In this document: positions 51,962-62,533 of the stretch, piece after piece
Layout of the letters: every line of letters begins with the position of its first letter
Numbering within the stretch: the first letter of the stretch is position 1
DNA from: Adineta ricciae
Lineage: Eukaryota; Rotifera; Eurotatoria; Adinetida; Adinetidae
Direction: 5' to 3'
NCBI GenBank assembly: GCA_905250025.1
Contig: CAJNOJ010000126.1
Coordinates: forward strand, 124,001-188,000
DNA length: 64,000 bases
The notes under the pieces: model-generated
Database searches by the model: none
Seen by the model: the letters and a program-made list of their open reading frames with translations, nothing else
What the model was told of the DNA's origin: nothing
Program-made: the position numbers and the translations under genes

Positions 51962-52513
51962 ATGAGTTTGCAAACAACGAAAAGAATGGCTGCAAATTGT
52001 TTCTACATTCATTCGACTACAATGGGTAGCTCAGACAATTGCGATGCTTACCGAGCCATTGAACTCGAAGGTGATTACTATACAGATGTGAACGGTTATC
52101 AAGTGCCCCAGAATATTCGTCATCGGTTTCGTTCGACTATCACTTCTGAACTTCTCGCAGATCGAGATAAAGTTGAACGAGATAAAGACGAATTATTGTA
52201 TGCGAATGTGAAACAAAGACCTCCTGCTTATCAACAACGGCAACCAGAGCAACCGAAAACAACCGATCCTGATTATGCTACGCTAAGCAATGATCTACGC
52301 AGTACTGTTTGTCGCGGTATTCCTGTTCAACGCCGTAGTCACACGAAAACAGTTCACAACGAAGATATATTTAAAGAGTATTTTCAAGATGATCATCAAC
52401 CGAGTGTACATCGTCGAAGAAAAGATTGGCTTGGCCGATGGACAGAAGCGAACATCGTCCGTGATCGTCTATATAAAAGTATTCTTGAATCGAAAAAGAA
52501 AATGACAGAATAG
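51962..52513 (+). CDS. Hypothetical cytosolic protein
   Basis: 183 residues from MSLQTTKRMAANCFYIHS; the in-frame Met at 51914 would add 16 residues and Met 52022 (MGSSDNCDAYRA) would remove 20. Features: an acidic Tyr-rich start (YRAIELEGDYYTDVNGYQVP), Lys/Asp/Glu-rich helix (RDKVERDKDELLYANV), a Pro/Gln linker and a basic C-terminus (HRRRKDWLGRWTEANIVRDR). Single exon, varied composition and a coherent charge pattern favour a real gene. No family recognised. Confidence 0.5.
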   Translation: MSLQTTKRMAANCFYIHSTTMGSSDNCDAYRAIELEGDYYTDVNGYQVPQNIRHRFRSTITSELLADRDKVERDKDELLYANVKQRPPAYQQRQPEQPKTTDPDYATLSNDLRSTVCRGIPVQRRSHTKTVHNEDIFKEYFQDDHQPSVHRRRKDWLGRWTEANIVRDRLYKSILESKKKMTE

Positions 52514-52738
52514 ACTTTATGTTAAACGGAACAATAGAGACAAAAAAGTTTTTCTTTTTTTTTGATAACGAAAAAAAAACAAAATAGAAGGAACGTGGAA
52601 AAGAGAAAAGTAAAGCAGAGTAGGAGTTGAACAAAAACGAGAGAGAAAAAGAAACTGAAGCAAAATAGAAAACAAACTATGCCAATGACGACCAAAGGAA
52701 AATACTGTCGAATGAATGAAGGAAAGGAATTTTCATGC

Positions 52739-53572
52739 TTATTTTTTATTCGCAGTTGATTTAAGCGTTGGAAACTCGTCAGCTGAAGCGAGATTTGGTT
52801 CTTTCTTTTTTGTAACTCGTGAATTTACACCACCAACAACTGTAATGGATGAGCCACCACGCAGTTGTGGTGGACGATATGCACCAGTTGACGGTTGTGC
52901 CGGCTTTGGTTCTTCAATTTTCTGTTCAACCACTGGCTCTGGTTGCTGTTGTTGTCGTTCTTCTACTTTAGTATCATTGATTCTCCAAACGGGTCGATCT
53001 TTCTGTTTTTCACGATTAGCGGCCGCATCGTTATCATTGTTATTCGGATTATCTTCATCATAATCATTGTCATCCTTATCACTTTCATCAGCATCTCTAC
53101 CACCGTTAATTTTTAAGCGTAATTCTTCTATTTTCGATTTTGATGCTTCGAATTCTTCCCATTCGTCTTGTTGTTGTTGCTGCTGTTGTTGTTGTCCATC
53201 TGTCGTCTTCGAAAGCGTAGTACCCTTTTGTTCGTATGAATGTTTATTCGTGTCTGGAAGTTTGGTTTTATGATGTTTAGGAGCATCTTCAGTGTATCCC
53301 GTTCCCACTGTAATATCTTCATTGAGTACCTGTTGGTCAAGAGCATCATCATCTAAATCCATAGTTTCTTTGAACAATGTTGTTGCTTCTGTAACGATGA
53401 CTAAATGAAATAGAGAACACGATAACGACAATGATGGCATTCGAAAGGAAAATTTACCTAATTGTTTGAATAATTCTTCGTTATTGGTTAATAATCCAGC
53501 TTGTTTTTTGTGTTTATTTGCTTTACGATCCTTCTTTTTGAAGAAATTGTCAAGATCATTATCGGACGCCAT
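52739..53572 (-). CDS. CDV3: CDV3 homolog
   Basis: Cytosolic phosphoprotein, function poorly known in any animal. Exons 53458-53572 and 52739-53400; the 57-bp intron is a multiple of three without a stop, so a read-through frame also exists. Family blocks: N-terminal LDNFFKKKDRKANKHKK, then DEWEEFEASKSKIEELRLKI, PVWRIND (GPWNKT-equivalent), TGAYRPPQLRGG and C-terminal DEFPTLKSTA. A Gln tract (QQQQQQQQQ, near 53168) and an acidic Asn/Asp stretch separate them. With the intron removed the product is 258 residues, as in vertebrates. Confidence 0.88.
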   Translation of the reverse strand: MASDNDLDNFFKKKDRKANKHKKQAGLLTNNEELFKQLGKFSFRMPSLSLSCSLFHLVIVTEATTLFKETMDLDDDALDQQVLNEDITVGTGYTEDAPKHHKTKLPDTNKHSYEQKGTTLSKTTDGQQQQQQQQQDEWEEFEASKSKIEELRLKINGGRDADESDKDDNDYDEDNPNNNDNDAAANREKQKDRPVWRINDTKVEERQQQQPEPVVEQKIEEPKPAQPSTGAYRPPQLRGGSSITVVGGVNSRVTKKKEPNLASADEFPTLKSTANKK

Positions 53573-53679
53573 ATTTATGGAATATAATTAAGAAAGAAAA
53601 CAGGAGAGAAAAAGAATTGTAATAGTTGAGTTATGAAATGTTTGGTATCGATTTGAATTGGACGAGAGCGTAATAAACG

Positions 53680-53883
53680 TTATTGATTTTCAATCATAAA
53701 CATGGTTAATTGTCCAGTTGGACATCGAAAGATTTGGTGATAATTTGTAATATTGTTTAATAAAGAAGTAGAGGAAATTTGACGGGAGAGAATAGATGAA
53801 GAGCGCGTTTTTGTACGACTCTTGACAGACGACAAAAGGGAAGAACGATTGCTCGATAAGCTTTTCTGGATAGAGTCAAGCAT
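53680..53883 (-). CDS. Small Ser-rich hypothetical protein
   Basis: 67-codon frame MLDSIQKSLSSNRSS... ending FRCPTGQLTMFMIENQ. A plausible acceptor lies directly upstream (TTTTAG at 53887-53892) and a donor AAG-GTATGT at about 54048, which would make a 5' UTR intron. Frames across that junction hit a stop, so if real it is coded within the last exon. No family. Low confidence. Confidence 0.3.
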   Translation of the reverse strand: MLDSIQKSLSSNRSSLLSSVKSRTKTRSSSILSRQISSTSLLNNITNYHQIFRCPTGQLTMFMIENQ

Positions 53884-54422
53884 AATCTAAAAGAACGAAA
53901 AGAAAGAGATAAAGAAAAACAACGATGATGAGAGTTAGAGTCATATGCATCGCAATTATTTCATTTCAATTCGCTGACTTAATTTACTAATACAAAGTAT
54001 TTAGAGATAAAAATATAGATTATATATAAATATAAAGCCTACATACCTTTCTTCATGTCCTTGAGACAAACGACGACCTGAGCAAACATACACTTACATA
54101 CATCATCTTTATAAATGTGTTTGGAAAAAGAGAATGATTCGGCGTTTTTACATTCACTTAAAAACACACACACACATACGCATACGAAAAGAGAGAAAAA
54201 AGAAAAGATAGAAAGATTAAATATTCGTTTCGTTGTATCACCAGGTGACCACGATGAGAAAAAGAAATGGAGAAAGAAAAAAAAAGAATACGCCGGTTTC
54301 AATAAGAAAAAGAACGAATCACGCCAGAGCAAAACACTCATAGCGTATTTTTCTATTGTGACACTTTTTTTTTGTAATCGTATCAAAAACACGCAGTAAC
54401 TCTTCGTAATAGAAGTACTCGT
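53884..54422. other. Intergenic, simple-sequence-rich
   Basis: Includes a CA run near 54165-54177 and purine-rich sequence at about 54185-54300 that creates false Lys/Glu frames. Confidence 0.4.
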
Positions 54423-55279
54423 TTACTCATTATTTATATTCGGTTTGATTAAAGGCGAAAGATTGTGTCTATCAATAAATGTCTTGTCCAATTCGAATAA
54501 TCGTGCAACACTGTACCCGTAGTGCCCATATCGAAATATAAAGGTTTTATCCATATGCTCTGCCGTCAATGTTACGGAATAATCCAAAAAACCTGAGAAA
54601 TAAATTCTGACGAAGCAAATTCTCTACGATAAGATGTAAACTTTGTACCTAGATATTGTGATCTCGTATCTGCGATGGAGAATTCACTTCCGTCGGGTAA
54701 TAACCGCTCGTTTTCATTGTAATAACACATATCAGGATCAACAAGCGCAACAGTGGAAGTTGTAGGTTCTTGAATACTACCTATCAAGTTTTACATAGCG
54801 CCTTTGGATTCTGTTTTCAAGTAATTGGTAACAAACCTAGCGAATTATCTCCACGTTCATCGATGTAAATGCGTATTTTACCGGGAAATAAGAGAACTTT
54901 CTGAATTGTACAAACATAATCTTCATTGTATTGGCTAACAGTATCTTTCATATCATTTCGCAAGATCGTGCGCATGAGATAAACTAATGTAGTAAAAAAT
55001 TGTTACCTTTTTTCTCTTCAGTTTCCTTACAAAATCAATATTACTTTTTTTACAATAGTCTAACCACGTCAAATGATCAATTGGCCTTTCATTATTTGGG
55101 TCTCGTCTTAAAGCCATTTTATGCCAATATCGTTCGTCATGAGACAGAGTATGAAGACGACGGCATGTTGATGTAAACGAGACAAAATCACGTACATCAT
55201 TCTTCCAAGTGCCATCAATGACGTGAAAAGCAATCATACTAAGTATTTCATTAGGAAGATCAAGAATACAATGAGTCAT
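54423..55279 (-). CDS. F-box protein
   Basis: Four exons: 55045-55279, 54837-54983, 54649-54780, 54423-54592, 227 residues. The F-box is at residues ~6-60: LDLPNEILSMIAFHVI ... TCRRLHTLSHDERYWHKMAL, followed by WLDYCKK. The first donor is the inner one (A-GTAATATTG at 55044); the later GTAAGG or GTAACA sites give a frame mismatch. The rest is beta-rich (VLLFPGKIRIYIDERGDN; VALVDPDMCYYNENERLL; DYSVTLTAEHMDKTFIFRYG), resembling a substrate-binding sandwich. No named subfamily is recognised. Likely SCF adaptor. Confidence 0.75.
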
Positions 55280-55463
55280 CTAAAATTAAACTAGGACAAT
55301 TATCAATATTTCCAAAAAATAAGGATGGATATTGTATGCTGGTGTTTTATTGTATGAACATCCTACAGAAACGTTTAGATTAATGAAATATTGTATATGT
55401 GTGTGTGTTTTTTTTTCTGAATGAAAAGGAAAATAGAACTGTTCATCTTAGTTTGGGACTAAA

Positions 55464-56047
55464 CTAATGTTTGGCATCATGGCCATGGTGAAAATGTTTG
55501 GAGAATTCAGCATCGCTTGTTTCATAACCTTTATCATCGTAGTGAATTGCATTGAACCATTTGCTATGAAATGGTGAATGAATTCCATCTTTGAAGGGCC
55601 ATTTCATGCGCGGTCGTAAATGATCCCAATCTTTGTATTCTGGACGAGTGTGTTCCTGGGGAACAACTAAATTCAGGTAGGTTAATAGAGCAACAGCCGG
55701 AATAGCGACAAGTAACGATAACCATTTCCACATCTTTACTTGTGGATTGAAACGATCTGTTAATTTATCGAATTCAACCGGATCGATCGGGCAATAATCA
55801 ATTGGCAATGGTCGAACTGCTTCAGGAACACCTGGAAAGAAGTATACTTATCAATCACATTTCTTAAGCATAGCGGTTGCTTACCAGGCCAGATTTTTAG
55901 ATTATGTGCACGTTGTTCATCGGTAAGAACGCTAACAGCTGATGAATTTTTGGCCGGTAGACGAAATGCATCTTGCTGTCGTCGAGCAGCTAGAGTTTGT
56001 GTAAGAATTCGATTTAAATTTGCGTGGGTACGTAGTGCTGGTAACAT
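55464..56047 (-). CDS. COX6A: Cytochrome c oxidase subunit 6A
   Basis: Small nuclear-coded subunit of mitochondrial complex IV at the dimer interface. Exons 55885-56047 and 55464-55831, 176 residues versus about 110 in humans. The N-terminus looks like a mitochondrial presequence (MLPALRTHANLNRILTQTLA), then an extra ~50-residue segment (IDYCPIDPVEFDKLTDRFN), one helix WKWLSLLVAIPAVALLTYL, and the family C-terminus: HTRPEYKDWDHLRPRMKWPF, DGIHSPFHSKWFN, KGYE. A His-rich tail (KHFHHGHDAKH) is added. The start at 56047 is chosen over Met 56074 because it begins the basic presequence. Divergent from RPA1 copy 1. Confidence 0.87.
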
Positions 56048-56321
56048 ATTCTTTTCAGAACACTTGAATTTCAATAGAGAAGAAGAAGAAAATCAATGAT
56101 ATAAGTAAATAAATAACAGGCGACCAATCAGATGTCTGATAGAACTTTTCGGTAAACAATTGGATTTCACTTCAAGAAAAAGATTTTCTCAAGAAGAAAA
56201 TCGAATAAAATTGCGTTTGGAATATTTTTCGAAACATTGTCAAACAACGCCCTCTGTGATTGCATCGAAATGAACACATATAAAAAGAAAATATCCTGCA
56301 TTGATTCGCGCTTTTGACACA
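56048..56321. promoter_or_regulatory. Shared divergent promoter region (COX6A / RPA1 copy 1)
   Basis: Only 274 bp separate the two start codons on opposite strands, so both 5' UTRs and promoters must fit here. No TATA box is obvious. This is inferred from layout. Confidence 0.5.
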
Positions 56322-58746
56322 ATGACATCAGCGGGCTTAACTACGGGTGCAATTGCCGTATGTTCATCAATCCTATTTGTCTGAATAAATCTTGAGATAA
56401 GCTATTTTTTAGCAATATAAAAATGGAAATACTCAACAAGCAGCTACCGTTAAAGTTACTGTAAGAGTAGACAAACGGGAAATCGTAAAGATCTTTTTTT
56501 CGTTATGTCTTTGCAGAGCATTCGATTATGTGAACCTAGTAAATCATCCGAAGCAAGTAGTAGTAGTAGTAGTATAGATGCGGAACGATACCGTTTGTCG
56601 ATCAGTGATGGTGAAGAGACATTCGATGGTTTGTTGATGCCGATGTTTTGAGAGCGAATATTTAGTCACGTTTTTTAGCTTGTATATTGACACCTGAATT
56701 GAACAAACTGGTTAAAGAAAAACGTTTGCAAGAAAATTCGATTGTTAAACTCGAAAAGGTCGTACATAACTCGACAAGCACTGGAAAGTATGCTGAACGA
56801 TGATATGAAGTATTTATCAATCGTCATTTGTTATTAGATCGTTTTTAGTCTTAATGGATCTGACCGTTTCACCTCAACCAGTTACAACAACGGACAATAA
56901 TAAAAAACAAGCATCGACCAATATTTGTCCAATAGAAATGATTACACCTTATCTAAATGGAATGTAAGTTTTGATTTTGTTTAAAATGACTTGGTTAATC
57001 AGGGTTTTAGATGGAAGATTCGTGCGCGATGCTTTGCAAAAAGTCCCATACGACCTCATCCCGTTTGTGATTTTGATTTTCATGATGCTAGTGGCGAAAT
57101 TCGGGTAGTGGCGTTTCGAGATGAATGTACTCGATGGCATCCAGTGATTGAAATCGGAAAGGTGAATAGCAGTGTGAAGAAACAGTACCTTTGTTATATG
57201 AATTGTGTTCAAGATTTATGATATTATTGGTACACGAGTGAAGGCTGCTGATAAACGATGGAATAGTCTCCATAATACTTATGAACTGACATTAACGTCA
57301 GGTTCAGTTATTCGTCTTGTGGATGATCCTACTATAGAGGAAAGTATCCCCGATATACTTTTCGATTTCGTTCCACTTCGAGATATTTCTAAACATGCAA
57401 ATGAATCTTTTATTGGTAAATGTCTTGGTTTCTTCGATCTTGTGTTGATATCTTTTTCTGATCAATGAAGATGTTATTGGAATCGTCGAGGCATGTTCCG
57501 ATGCTATTCCATTCACGAATCGAACTTCAAATAAAGATTCCAAACGTCGGGAACTCACCATAGTGGACGAACATACGACCACCTCGGTAACCCTCTGGGA
57601 TGATCAAGTAAGTTCAGTTGAATGAAAGAATATCTGCCTATTGGAATGATTTCAGGCAGAAAATTTCGATGAAGAACTAGTGGAAAACCATGCAGTGGTA
57701 GCCTTTCGTCGCGTCCGCGTGGCAATCTACAACAACAGTAACTAAATTACAATCACCTCTAGAGAACTCCCCTGTTTATTATGTTCTATCGTAGAATACA
57801 GCTTATCTGGCCATAGAAATATGATTATCAAAGTTAATCCCGATGTTCGAGAAGCAAAACATTTGAAAATCTGGTACAATGCTGGTGGAAGAGTTCCGAC
57901 TACCCAGATCACAACAAGTCGCCCCGTAGCGGAAGGTTCAACAAAATTATTCATTTGCCAATCATATTAACGTGCCGTTATTCGTTTGTTTTCAGCGTCA
58001 TGGAAAACCATCGGACAAATCGAAAATGAAAAACTTGGTCGCCAAGGTCGACCAGATTATGTGTCCGTCAAAGCCATGTGTATGCATATCGCTAATGATC
58101 GAGTGGTCTATATGGTTTGTTATTTTCTACTTGTATATTGAAACTGCAAACAGAAAACATCTTCTCTAGAGTTGTCCGAACGATGATTGCGCTCGGAAAG
58201 TGAACAAGTTGTCATCAGGTCTCTTCCATTGTGATAAGTGTCAAAAGGATTTCAAAAGCTGCGAATGGACTTACATGCTTCGCGTAAGATTCCTTTCTTG
58301 TTCGGTGATGAAAAACAAAAAGCGATTCAATCTAGGCTGAACTTGCTGATTCGACTGGTACAATTTGGGTTTCGTTTTTCCGGCAAATAGGTGAACAACT
58401 CATGGGAAATATAACTGCTGAACAATTCGCACATGCTAAAGAAAATGTAATTGAAATAGTGTTGTATGTAAATTGATCTATTACTATGTTCATCTCTTTC
58501 AGAATAATGAGACTCTAATGCAAAATTACTTAACTGCGAGTACATGTCATGAGAGAATCTTCCGTTTGCGTATCAATGAAGAAACCTTCAATGTAATTGA
58601 AGTCATACCTTCAATATTCGTTCATTATTCTTCGATTTCTGTTTTAGGATATGACAACAGTGAAAACGTCATGTGTCTCAATCAGTGATGTTGATTATAG
58701 TGAATATGGTCAACGTTTACTCCAAATCATTAGCAATCAGTTTTAG
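56322..58746 (+). CDS. RPA1: Replication protein A 70 kDa subunit, diverged copy 1
   Basis: Large subunit of the single-strand DNA binding trimer. Fifteen exons, each phase-checked, start MTSAGLTTGAIA, stop TAG 58744-58746. Order: N-terminal OB fold (LTPELNKLVKEKRLQENSIV, LMDLTVSP), short linker, DBD-A (WKIRARCFAKSPIRP ... GEIRVVAF), DBD-B (DVIGIVEACSD, TSVTLWDDQAENF), DBD-C with zinc finger CPNDDCARKVNKLSSGLFHC, and the trimerisation end (ETFN-DMTTVKTSCVSISDVD). The DBD-A loop that carries the NSRGEGKLFSME-type motif is shortened to HPVCDFDFHD, so an ssDNA-stacking Phe is missing. Two introns in DBD-C's N-terminal half are absent from copy 2. Transcribed in the same direction as copy 2, 105 bp apart. 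Confidence 0.9.
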
Positions 58747-58851
58747 TCTTTGTTTTATCGAATTTTTTGTTTCTAAATAATTTACTTTTATTTGTAAATA
58801 GCAATAATGTGTAATATATTTATTCCAGATTGTTTTTTTTTGACAAAAAAA

Positions 58852-61507
58852 ATGGCAAGTCAGCAACTCGCCACCGGTGCCCTTTTGGTAAAAGATTGAT
58901 TCGATTGTCAACTGTGTCTCTGTTGATCGTATATTTTTTCTTCAGAGATATTTACATGGAAATACTGAAGAAAAAGCGATATTACAAGTCGTTGTATGTC
59001 TTTATTGACAATTGAAATGAACATAGATGTTACTATGAATATACTGTAGGGCATCAAAACGATTGATAGTAAAACAGACGATCCACCGACTGGTACTAAA
59101 CGTTATCGTCTAATGTTATCCGATGGAAAAAGCACATTTTCGTGTAAGATCGATATGATTTTGTCTTCTAGAGTGATCTATGTCGATGTTTAGCTTGTAT
59201 GCTGGGCACACAAATGAATCATTTAATTGACAACCATTCATTGAAAGAGAATTCGATCATTCGCATTCAACGCGTTATGGTGAATACAATTGACAAGCGA
59301 ACTGGACGGTAAGTTCTTTTTTTCAGCATTGTCAAGCGAGTAAACAGTTTCTTGTAGAGTTATGCTAATGATTTATGAACTGGAGGTCGTCGAAAGTGAT
59401 TCTAAACGAATTGGAGATCCAGTTGCATTACCACTAAGTGATATTATTAATAGTGGTAGTAGCTCCAATCTTTCAGGTAAAGTTTCGAATTATCAAACGA
59501 AAAAAGATGACAATGAAGAAGTATTTTTAGCAACAGCAAGTAATAGATCTGCACCTGCAACAACTGCCGGTATGACGAAAGTTCCTCATTTTTTGTCTCT
59601 ATGAAATCGAACATTGTTTAGCACCGCCGTCAACGACGAACGTTACTCATCAAGGTTCCACAACGTTAGATGATCGTAATACTCCGAAGAAAACAACTAG
59701 TGACAGTACTTGTGCAACATCGAAAGGAAACAATGCGATCGATAAAGAACGTATTACCAATATTGATAAACTCAATCCTTACATGAACAAGTTGGTTCTT
59801 CTCGAAAGATATTTACTGTTTCAATCAGATTGAAATCTTAGATGGACTATCAAAGCCCGTGTAAGCAGCAAAACTCAGATTCGAACTTATGAGAACCCAC
59901 GTGGTCCTGGAAAATTATTCAGTTGTGATTTCGTCGATCAATCAGGTGAAATTCGTGCAACAGCGTTTAATGTAGAATGCGATAAAATCTACCCGTTACT
60001 AGAAGTTGGCAAGGTAGAGAATTTCCTCTGAAATCGATTTCAATCAAAACTTGTCTTCTCTATACAGGTTTACTATATAGCACGAGCATCGCTCAAACCA
60101 GTGAATCGTCAATACAATAAATTGAATAACGATTTTGAAATGACATTCAATTATGATACATGTATCGAAGCATGTGATGCAGGAGAGGGTGATAATATTC
60201 CTCAGATACAATTTAATTTCATTCCAATTAGTGAAGTAGCAAACCGAGCTGCAAATAGCGTCTGTGGTCGGTCCTGATAACTCCATCAGTGGAATAGAAA
60301 AATTTACATTTATGTTTATTTAGATGTTATTGGCGTCGTTAAAAGTACGTCAGATATTCAAACAATTATGGGGAAAACGTCACAGAAAGAATTCCATAAA
60401 CGTGATATATTATTAGTTGATGAAAATGCTTCCATCACAGCTACTTTATGGGCGAAACAAGTACAGCCATTAACAGACATTTGATAAAGTGATAGAGTTG
60501 TATTATTTAGGCTGAAGAATTCGATGGTTCGTCACATCCCGTCATTGCCTTCAAAGGTATCAAAGTTGGTGATTACAACGGCCGAACATTATCCAGTGTA
60601 AATAGTACGTTAATTTGCCAAGATCCACCGGAAACGTCACGTACTATGGAACTTCGAGTCTGGTTTGATCGAGAAGGAAAAACAATGGATTTACCTGATC
60701 TATCCAAAGGATCAGATGTAGCGAATCGACAAGCACCCTTCAAGACTTTAGCACAGATTATTGCTGAAGGTCTTGGCCGAGGTGATAAACCTGACTATAT
60801 CAATGTGAAAGCACTGCTTACAATAATTAAGAAAGATTCCGCCGTCTATATGGTAATTAGCAGAAAGGAAACTAAAAAAAGATATGACAGGACGGTTTTA
60901 TTTAAAATGTAGATGTGTCCTGAGAAAGGATGTGGAAAGAAGGTCGTGGACGAGAATAATGGAATGTATCGATGTGAAAAGTGTAATAAAAATTATACGA
61001 ATTTCGAATGGGCTTATATGCTCTCGGTAGGAACGATGCGAAGTGAGAGCGAAATTCGAGGAAACGATAAGGATTTTTTTCTAGGCGGAAATCTCTGACG
61101 CAACTGGATCGCAATGGATAAATATCTTTTGTCACGAAGCTGAAGCATTGCTTGGTATTTCTGCTAAAAAATTTGGCAGCTATCGAATGAATGTATGTCG
61201 TTGAGGAGAACTTCATAGAACGAAGAAAAGCTTGTTCTTTTTTTTTTTCTAGCAAAATGAAAGTATTATTGATGATGTAGTGAACAAAGCAATGAAGCAT
61301 GAACGAGTTTTCAAACTTCGCGCAAAAGTTGATCAATTCAATGTAGTAATAGACACTTGCTTTTCATTCAAATTCACATTGAACCTTTCGTTTTAGGAGG
61401 AGCGAAAAGTTCGTTTTACATGTATTCATGTCAGTGATGTTGATTGGGCGCCCAACGCACGTCGATTAATCGATGAAATCAAACAAATGGAACCGATGTT
61501 ACTTTAG
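58852..61507 (+). CDS. RPA1: Replication protein A 70 kDa subunit, canonical copy 2
   Basis: Fourteen exons, start [12 protein letters not shown] at 58852, stop TAG 61505-61507. Same domain order as copy 1 but complete: N-terminal OB fold ([19 protein letters not shown]), Ser/Thr/Asn-rich linker, DBD-A ([15 protein letters not shown] ... [20 protein letters not shown]), DBD-B ([42 protein letters not shown]), DBD-C zinc finger [20 protein letters not shown] + C and the trimer helix region ([20 protein letters not shown]). The stacking Phe (KLFS) and Trp (TLW) are retained. It is probably the housekeeping RPA1. Intron positions mostly match copy 1, showing duplication of an intron-containing gene. 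Confidence 0.95.
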
Positions 61508-62175
61508 TCGGATATATTTTTCTTCCTTGTACAGATAGAGAATTTTTTCGAACTAATAAAAAGATGACAAATGTGCAAAACATCCATTTGCTGAAAGAAG
61601 AAAAGAGTTTCACAGAAGAAAACATCAATCATATACGCACTCGAGCGTTATTGAGGGAGGTGACAATTATGTCCATTGTATTCAATATATACAAAATTTG
61701 CTTTCTTCCGGCACAAAAAAATGCATTTAATTTATTAAATTCTTATTAATTATATATTAAGATGAAGTAACGACGTCAGTTTTTTTCCTCACATTCTTTC
61801 GTGTTTATGCTTAGCGACGGAAAATGTGTGCTATGCCACCGTCGACTGTATTCGTTATTAGCGTATTCATCAGTAAAGTAGATCTTACGTGTAGGCTATT
61901 TTGTTTCCTGGAATGACTAATGTCTATAGAAATAGTATAAAGTGTCTTTGTGCATTTAATTTCTTGTTAATCAAAAAGAGACCATTAAATGGCACACACA
62001 TCGCTTACGGATAGCTGAATCTAATATCAGAAATCAACTCCCACATGTTACACCAGCGATGGTGATGATGAACACATGTATTTGACATATCATAATTACA
62101 TCTGTTCAATGACACTTCTTCTTCGATTTTCATTACTATATCTTCATTTTTTCTCTAGACCAGCACATCACACTC
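61508..62175. other. Intergenic
   Basis: AT-rich; the open frame at 61564-61749 shows no domain. Nothing called. Confidence 0.4.
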
Positions 62176-62439
62176 ATGGCACGGCGGTTATATTTCGATT
62201 TAATTCTCTTTATATGTATATTCGCTACTATAAAGACGATGGAATTGCCCGATCAACACAATCTCTCTGACAATGACATTGAAGCAGCAAGAGATCTGTA
62301 TTATCCATCTGAACAACATGATACAATGGCTTATAATCATGTGAAATACGCGGCGCAAGATCCCTTACCTTCTCCTGATTATTTACGTGCTCGATGGATC
62401 GAACTATATCACAAAATGAAACAAAATCAGCAAACTTAA
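62176..62439 (+). CDS. Small secreted-type protein
   Basis: 87 residues: signal peptide MARRLYFDLILFICIFATIK, then an acidic polar part (MELPDQHNLSDNDIEAARDL) and a basic helix (YLRARWIELYHKMKQNQQT). No Cys. Could be a peptide precursor but lacks clear dibasic repeats. Unknown family. Confidence 0.45.
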   Translation: MARRLYFDLILFICIFATIKTMELPDQHNLSDNDIEAARDLYYPSEQHDTMAYNHVKYAAQDPLPSPDYLRARWIELYHKMKQNQQT

Positions 62440-62533
62440 GTTTATTCTGGCAGCAAAAATTAACAGTTTTCTTTTTCAACAATGTCTTGTAATCGATGAA
62501 AGTTCAAATCAAATAAAAGAAAATGCAATTTTA

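Noticed and set aside
54953-55044. Extension of the first F-box exon through RKLKRKK
   Set aside because: Using the later GTAACA or GTAAGG donors makes a phase mismatch with the next exon; the earlier GTAATATTG donor fits.
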